The notes beneath the pieces were generated by a model. It worked only from the letters and a program-made list of their open reading frames with translations, searched no databases and was not told the DNA's origin. The position numbers and the translations under genes are program-made. 64,000 nucleotides of DNA from Acestrorhynchus altus (lineage: Eukaryota > Chordata > Actinopteri > Characiformes > Acestrorhynchidae), in NCBI GenBank assembly GCA_034509495.1, contig CM067512.1, positions 2,685,073-2,749,072 of the forward strand, read 5' to 3'. Positions 58,816-64,000 of the stretch are shown one piece after another; the stretch's first letter is position 1, and each line of letters starts with the position of its first letter.

Positions 58816-61080
58816 GTGAAAGCCAACGATGACGACCTGGGAGCTAACGGACAGGTGACCTACAGCTTTCACCAACCACCGCCCATCGTGCAGCGGCTTC
58901 TTCATATTGACCACAACACAGGTATCATCCAGGTCAAAGGTGCCGTGGACCGCGAGGAAGTTCCTCTACTCAAGTTCTCCGTCCTGGCCCGGGATAACGG
59001 TCCTCAGGCCAAAAGCTCCAAGGCCATGGTGACCATTACAGTGAAGGACAGGAACGACAATGCACCATCCATCAGGATCCGTGGCTTTGGCTTGGTGGCT
59101 CACGAGGACGGGATTGCTAATGTCTCAGAGGACATGCCCGTGGGTACCCCTGTGGCTCTAGTGGAGGTTTCAGACCGAGATGAAGGTGAGAATGCTGTGG
59201 TAACTTGTGTGGTGGCTGGAGATGTGCCGTTCCAGCTACGTTCAGCTTCAGACACTAGCAGCAAAAGGAAGTACTTCCTCCAGACCACTACTCCTCTGGA
59301 CTATGAGAGGATCAAGGAATATAGAATTGAGATTGTGGCTGTGGATTCCGGCAATCCCGCTCTGTCCAGCACCAATTCGCTGAAGGTGCAAGTGACGGAC
59401 GTGAATGACAATATTCCTGTCTTCTCGCCGTCTCTGTATGAGGTGGATTTTGCAGAGGAGAACCAGCCAGGTGATAAAGTCCTGGATGTAGTGGCTACAG
59501 ATGCTGATAGTGGCACCAATGCAGAGCTCATCTACAGCATCATCACAGACTCTGCCACAAAGGGGCTTTTTGAGATCAACCAAAGCACTGGAGAGGTCCG
59601 AGTGATGAATCAGCTGGATCGTGAGTACAAGGAACGCTATGAGTTTCATGTGGAGGCAGCTGACAAAGGCGTGCCCAGCTTGAGGGGGACAGCCACAGTC
59701 ATTGTCCGTGTTCTTGACCGCAATGACAATGACCCCAAGTTTATGCTGAATGGCTATAGCTTTTCTGTTCTGGAAAACATGCCTCCTCTTAGTCCGGTTG
59801 GAATGGTTACGGTCATAGATGCGGACAAGGGTGAGAACGCTCGTGTGCACCTGTCCGTGGAACCCGAAAATGGCAAGTTTGTGATTCAGAATGGAACAGG
59901 AACCATTCTCTCTAGCATCTCCTTTGACAGGGAGAAAGAAAGCACCTACACTTTCCGGCTGAAGGCTGAGGATGGAGGTGACCCTCCTCGTTCCTCCTAC
60001 GTGGGAATTACCATCAACGTCCTGGATGAAAATGACAATGCCCCCTATGTTACCAAGCCTTCCAACTCCTCCTACAAGTTCTTGCAGCCCCTGACAAGCC
60101 CAGACACTCGGGTCGAAAAGGTGGATGCTGAGGATATCGACACTGGGCTGAATGCTGAACTTGTTTTCAGCATCACTGGGGGAAATCCTCACGGCCTATT
60201 CCGCATCTCTCCCACAGATGGTGAGATCACTCTTGCCAAAGAATTTACTCGGAAGCACAATGGCCTTCACCGCCTGGTCGTAAAAGTCAGCGACAAGGGC
60301 AAGCCTTCCAGGCACACGACCGCTCTGGTCCATATTTTCGTCAACGAGACCATCAGCAACGTCACTTTTGTGGAAGCTCTGGTTGGCCACAGCCTCTACA
60401 CTTCTCTGGACATGGATATTGCTGGGGATCCTTCCTATGAGCGTGTCCAGCACAGCAACATTGTGTATGGAAGCCTTGCAGGAATCGCTGGTGTCATCCT
60501 AGTGATTGTGGTGGTGGTGGTGATCAGGCATCACTTACAGAAGGAGACCAAGAGTGGGTATCAGGCTGGCAAGAAGGAAACAAAAGACCTGTATACACCC
60601 AAGCAAGGTCCGAAGAGCAACAAGAGCAAGAAAGGTAAAAAAGGCAAGGCACCAAAGTCGGCCAAACCTTTGGAGGAGGACGAGGAGGCTAGCCTTCAGA
60701 AAGGCTTAAAGTTCAACCATATGAATGATAGTGTTGGTGACAGTCCTAGGATCCACCTGCCCTTGAATTACCCACCAGGAAGCCCTGATTTGGGTCGCCA
60801 CTACCGCTCAAACTCCCCCTTGCCCTCCATTCAGCTACAGCCCCAGTCTCCCTCTGCATCCAAGAAGCACCAGGCAGTGCAGGACCTGCCAGCCACAAAC
60901 ACGTTTGTAGGAACCGGGGACAACAACTCAACCGGTTCAGACCAGTATTCGGATTACAGCTACAAGACCAACCCTCCGAAATATAGCACCAAACAGGTAG
61001 GAGACCACTTCCAAAGCATGGCAGGGTACCACAGCACAGCGTATCACACCAACATGATGTGGACTAAGGGCATGTATTAA
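58816..61080 (+). CDS. pcdh1: Protocadherin-1, main coding exon (residues 276-1029)
   Basis: Continues EC3 in phase 0 from VKANDDDLGAN after a tttttttttatcgcactag acceptor. Calcium-linker motifs mark the repeats: DRNDN 353-357 (end EC3), DVNDN 470-474 (EC4), DRNDN 576-580 (EC5) and DENDN 679-683 (EC6). EC7 runs to about 795 with sequons at N785 and N790. The membrane helix is about 825-845 (GVILVIVVVVVI core). The cytoplasmic tail is 846-1029. It has a SGYQAGKKETKDLY block from 855, a Lys-rich stretch 871-893, acidic EEDEE 895-899, and the conserved delta-1 block from 917 (GDSPRIHLPLNYPPGSPDLG onward) through SDYSYKTNPPKY. The last 27 residues (1003-1029) are specific to the read-through form. 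Stop TAA at 61078-61080. The PP1-binding RRVTF motif (CM3) of delta-1 tails is absent here and expected in downstream exons. Function: homophilic adhesion and junction signalling. There are no frameshifts. Confidence 0.95.
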   Translation: MKANDDDLGANGQVTYSFHQPPPIVQRLLHIDHNTGIIQVKGAVDREEVPLLKFSVLARDNGPQAKSSKAMVTITVKDRNDNAPSIRIRGFGLVAHEDGIANVSEDMPVGTPVALVEVSDRDEGENAVVTCVVAGDVPFQLRSASDTSSKRKYFLQTTTPLDYERIKEYRIEIVAVDSGNPALSSTNSLKVQVTDVNDNIPVFSPSLYEVDFAEENQPGDKVLDVVATDADSGTNAELIYSIITDSATKGLFEINQSTGEVRVMNQLDREYKERYEFHVEAADKGVPSLRGTATVIVRVLDRNDNDPKFMLNGYSFSVLENMPPLSPVGMVTVIDADKGENARVHLSVEPENGKFVIQNGTGTILSSISFDREKESTYTFRLKAEDGGDPPRSSYVGITINVLDENDNAPYVTKPSNSSYKFLQPLTSPDTRVEKVDAEDIDTGLNAELVFSITGGNPHGLFRISPTDGEITLAKEFTRKHNGLHRLVVKVSDKGKPSRHTTALVHIFVNETISNVTFVEALVGHSLYTSLDMDIAGDPSYERVQHSNIVYGSLAGIAGVILVIVVVVVIRHHLQKETKSGYQAGKKETKDLYTPKQGPKSNKSKKGKKGKAPKSAKPLEEDEEASLQKGLKFNHMNDSVGDSPRIHLPLNYPPGSPDLGRHYRSNSPLPSIQLQPQSPSASKKHQAVQDLPATNTFVGTGDNNSTGSDQYSDYSYKTNPPKYSTKQVGDHFQSMAGYHSTAYHTNMMWTKGMY
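60994..61002 (+). other. pcdh1: In-frame alternative splice donor in pcdh1
   Basis: caggtagga is a near-consensus donor after Gln1002, phase 0, with GT at 60997-60998. It sits at the point where, as I recall, mammalian PCDH1 long and short tails diverge. Splicing here would drop the 27-residue end and join exons bearing CM3. No such exon was found up to 64000. Confidence 0.7.
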
Positions 61081-61674
61081 GGGGCTTGGACTGAAAGCCA
61101 AACCAAAGCTGCACTGAAAAGCCACAACAATTGGCATTTCATAAATTCCGAACACGTTTATGTGAAGGGTCTTTTTTTTTGTGTTGATGTTTTTTTTTTG
61201 TTTTGTTTTTTTTTTGTTTATTTCTGTTGGTTAATGTTTTAATTAAACATCATATTATGTCACTTTCGATATGTTGCAAACACACTTTAATTCATTTTAA
61301 ATAGTCACATATCAACCTCTCTGTTTTATTCCCGAATTCAACACTGGTTGTGTTTTATGTTTGATTTGATTTTTGTTTTGCCGTTTTTATTGCAATCACA
61401 GCTCTGGGTTTAAACGTTTGGACCTGCTGAATGAGGGTCTGAGTTACGTTGGATGTTTTTTGTGTGTGAACGTTAAAATGGTGAGAAGGCCCGAGTTCGG
61501 GTGAGCAGGTTAAGAAAAAGCACACTGAACACAGACCGCTTTGCACCCTGTCTTTGAAAAACGACTTTAATTACGTGCTCTTCATTTTGTCGGGGCAAGA
61601 GTAAACTGTTTGCACAGATTAATGGCAGGTAATTTCGACTTCGCTCGTCGCCAGCTTTCTGGCCTGTGCACACA

Positions 61675-61713
<39 letters not shown>

Positions 61714-62407
61714 ACAGAGAGTGCCTTTGCCTTACGTACATATGTGGGTCTGTTTTATAAGGGCTCCTAATCAGCGAGCAACGTCGTTGAGCCGTCACGG
61801 CACATGATTCACGTGTTCTGAAGCTCCGACTTTAGCACCCTGCTGTGAATAATGTCACGTCCGTTGTGAATAGCGGGCGAGTTTGGAGGGAAAAGGAAAA
61901 GAAGAGATGTGGAGACGGAATGGCACATCGCTGTTTGTGCTGTACTGTAGTTTTTTTTTTGTTTTTTTTTCTTTCAAAGAGCAAACCAAAAATAAACCTG
62001 GTTCGTTTTGGACCTCATTAGTGGTGCTGGAGACAATCGTTGGGAAGGGATGTTTTATTATTATGCAAGATGTACATACAGTATGTTAATAACAGGCTAT
62101 TTTTATTGTTTATTTGTTCTAAGTGGTTTGACTTGCACGCTCTGTGTTCAGGGCACTCGGTCATTCTGATAGTGTTCATGAGTCCAGAGCTGTTCTGCGT
62201 TTCCAGGCTGGCCAACGCTGACAGGCCCAGTAGACGTACTGGTATTTCATGTATATGTGTGTGAAACTCATAACTCACATCCATACTGGACACTATAATC
62301 CTCCGCCTGTCCGAGTCTCGGTCAGGCTGGAGCAAATACTGTATGAAGGTAAAATGAAAATGCACTCTGGTAATGATGAAGGTTAATTCATAATACATTC
62401 ACAGTCA

Positions 62408-62806
62408 TACACCGATCAAGCAAAACATTATGACCACCTCCTTGCCTCTACACTCACTATCCATTTGATCAGCTCAGCTAGTTCTATAATTGCAGACTGT
62501 AGTTCATCTGTTTCTCTGCAGACTTTATTCTCCTCCTTTCACCCTGATCTTCAACGCTCAGGACCCCACAGGACCACCACAGAGCAGCTATTATGTATTA
62601 TGTCATTCTCAGCACCGCGGTCGCACTGACATGGTGGTGGGGTGTTAGTGTGTGTTGAGCTGGTACGAGAGGATCAGACAGCAGTGCTGCTGGAGTGTTT
62701 AAACACTGTATTTATAGAACTACCGTGTGCTCCTAAGAGGAACTGATCATATGGATAGTGAATGTAGAAACAAGGAGGTGGTCATAATGTTATGGAGATC
62801 GGTGTA
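62408..62806. mobile_element. Family A element, complete, in the 3' UTR
   Basis: A 399-bp element bounded by TA at each end. The left terminus cacc gatcaagcaaaacattatg and the right terminus, read inverted, caccgatctccataacatta are near-identical, and both continue with tgaccacctccttg. Similarity of the arms extends roughly 90-110 bp inward (cactcactatcca, tagttctata). TA ends and cacc/ggtg termini fit a non-autonomous Tc1/mariner-type element. The centre shares text with 4775-5366 and 12151-12450. It has no coding capacity. Confidence 0.8.
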
Positions 62807-63255
62807 TGTGGTCGCTGTTATGCAAAAATCTTGCATCTCCATTCTTGCACTTTCCTAGAATGTGAACGTGGAAGCTGTTCTTCATGTTGTATCAGAACAT
62901 CATGATATTTTTTTTTTTATTTGCCATTTTTACATCCATCTTAAGTTAAGACGGTTTTTGTATCCATGTCTTAAAAAGTTGCATTTTATAAAAAACAAGG
63001 TTTTTGCATGACAGCCACGATATGCATGTTGAACACGAACCCCTGCGTGCCGTGCAGCCCACGTGTGCAACCATCTGTGAGCCGAACTGGTTTTACTGCT
63101 GCAGGCACCTCCATTTCTGTTCCATTTGTGTCATCATGTGATTTGTTTTACTATTTTTTTTTTATTTAATTTCATTAATAATTCATTATACACTGTATGT
63201 TGCAGTCTAATAATTGTACATATCCTTTTTTATAATTAAAATCGAGTTCTATTTC

Positions 63256-63261
63256 AATAAA
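63256..63261 (+). terminator. pcdh1: Poly(A) signal
   Basis: aataaa followed within 25-50 bp by a GT-rich stretch (gatttggttgtgaatttgtg). It is the best cleavage context downstream of the stop codon. Cleavage near 63275-63290 is inferred. Confidence 0.5.
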
Positions 63262-63280
63262 AACATTGTGAAGAAGTTCA

Positions 63281-64000
63281 AATTCAGATTTGGTTGTGAA
63301 TTTGTGGATCTGAGTGTAAGCAGAGACATTTTTACTACCAAAAGGGACGTGAATGCTTAAGGTACAGTATTCCATTTTCATATTTTCCTTTTTTTTTGCT
63401 TGTTTGTTTCTGTTTTTCACCAAATTTGGACTTGAATGAGCACATTTTACACTTGCCTTGTTACACTAACATGCATAAAACATGGTTCATCTTGGTGACT
63501 TATTTGCAGTCGTTACTGGCGATTATGCTGTAGATTATTAACCAAGAAACAAAAGACTCTGTACTCATAGTTACGGGCAGTGACGCGGTTTATTGGCATT
63601 TCTTCCTTATCACATATACAATAAGCCAGACTGTCTGCAGAAACATTGACATCTGTTTCGAGCACTTTCGTTGTTTCTGTTGTTGATAAATTGATAAATA
63701 ATGTAATTATTAAAGAAACAGTCCAGGATTTATAACCAAATGTCCAGTAAACTCACTCAAAATTCACCTCAGTGATGCTTTGAATTCACTCGATCAAAAT
63801 ATAACAAGCGGTCTTTCGTTAAAGCACCACGTTTTTCACGGACATCAGAATTCCCGTTTCGTAGCTGCAATGGCGTCCGAAGTGAAATGTTCACGTTGTT
63901 GAAGGACAGATAAACAGCATGTTTTAAGTCACTGATTCTGTGTCCGTCACAAAAAATCAACTCATTTGTCTATCCCCACCCATTCAGCCTACCACAGTTT
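63281..64000. other. Downstream flank or long-form intron, nothing seen
   Basis: Unique AT-rich sequence with frames of at most about 80 codons. No exon encoding an RRVTF-type motif and no repeat family was recognised. Confidence 0.4.

Larger units (their letters stand above)
61081..63280 (+). other. pcdh1: 3' UTR of the short pcdh1 transcript
   Basis: About 2.2 kb of non-coding, T-rich sequence from the stop codon to the poly(A) signal at 63256. It includes T-runs at 61171-61216, a (CA)n tract at 61669-61713, an earlier aataaa at 61991-61996, and Pumilio-type tgtacata sites at 62071-62078 and 63215-63222. A family A element lies at 62408-62806. For the long splice form this would be intron. 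The end point is inferred. Confidence 0.55.

Noticed and set aside
59248..60192. 314-codon minus-strand frame inside the pcdh1 exon
   Set aside because: Antisense shadow of a conserved cadherin coding sequence, whose codon bias suppresses stops on the opposite strand.
61171..61216. T-rich run after the stop codon as a transcription terminator
   Set aside because: Protein-coding transcripts end by poly(A) signals, and no aataaa lies just upstream of this run.

Overview
The window looks like teleost fish nuclear DNA. It has long introns, very dense (CA/GT)n, (GA/CT)n and minisatellite DNA, many short degenerate DNA-transposon derivatives (Tc1/mariner-like, hAT-like) and tRNA-headed SINEs. The repeat families resemble ones I remember from characins, catfishes and relatives (otophysans). 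That placement rests on memory, and species cannot be fixed from sequence alone.

Only one protein-coding gene can be supported: protocadherin-1 (pcdh1), a delta-1 non-clustered protocadherin on the + strand. Its model has three parts. (i) A CpG-rich, ATG-free putative non-coding first exon ends at 37868. (ii) A first coding exon, 54561-55398, has its ATG at 54574. (iii) A large exon has its coding part at 58816-61080. All coding junctions are phase 0. The joined protein is 1029 residues: signal peptide, seven cadherin repeats, one membrane helix and a 184-residue cytoplasmic tail. A strong in-frame splice donor at 60996/60997 predicts a second, longer tail whose exons are not in the window. 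The 3' UTR probably runs to a poly(A) signal at 63256.

Layout: 1-37.2 kb is upstream intergenic DNA made of decayed transposons, SINEs, minisatellites and microsatellites, with no gene I can support. 37.2-37.9 kb is a purine-rich minisatellite, a promoter-like segment and exon 1. 37.9-54.56 kb is intron 1, repeat-rich. 54.56-55.4 kb is coding. 55.4-58.8 kb is intron 2, with non-repetitive blocks that could be conserved enhancers and a Tc1-like relic ending 32 bp before the next exon. 58.8-63.3 kb is the large exon and 3' UTR, the latter carrying a 399-bp inverted-repeat element. 63.3-64 kb is featureless.

I found no operon-like system, CRISPR array or novel enzyme system. The most interesting signals are: the alternative pcdh1 tail; the transposon relic beside a constitutive acceptor; the foldback element in the 3' UTR; a 240-bp duplicated segment flanked by a 12-bp direct repeat; and minisatellites that keep perfect register, one of which leaves all three forward frames open.
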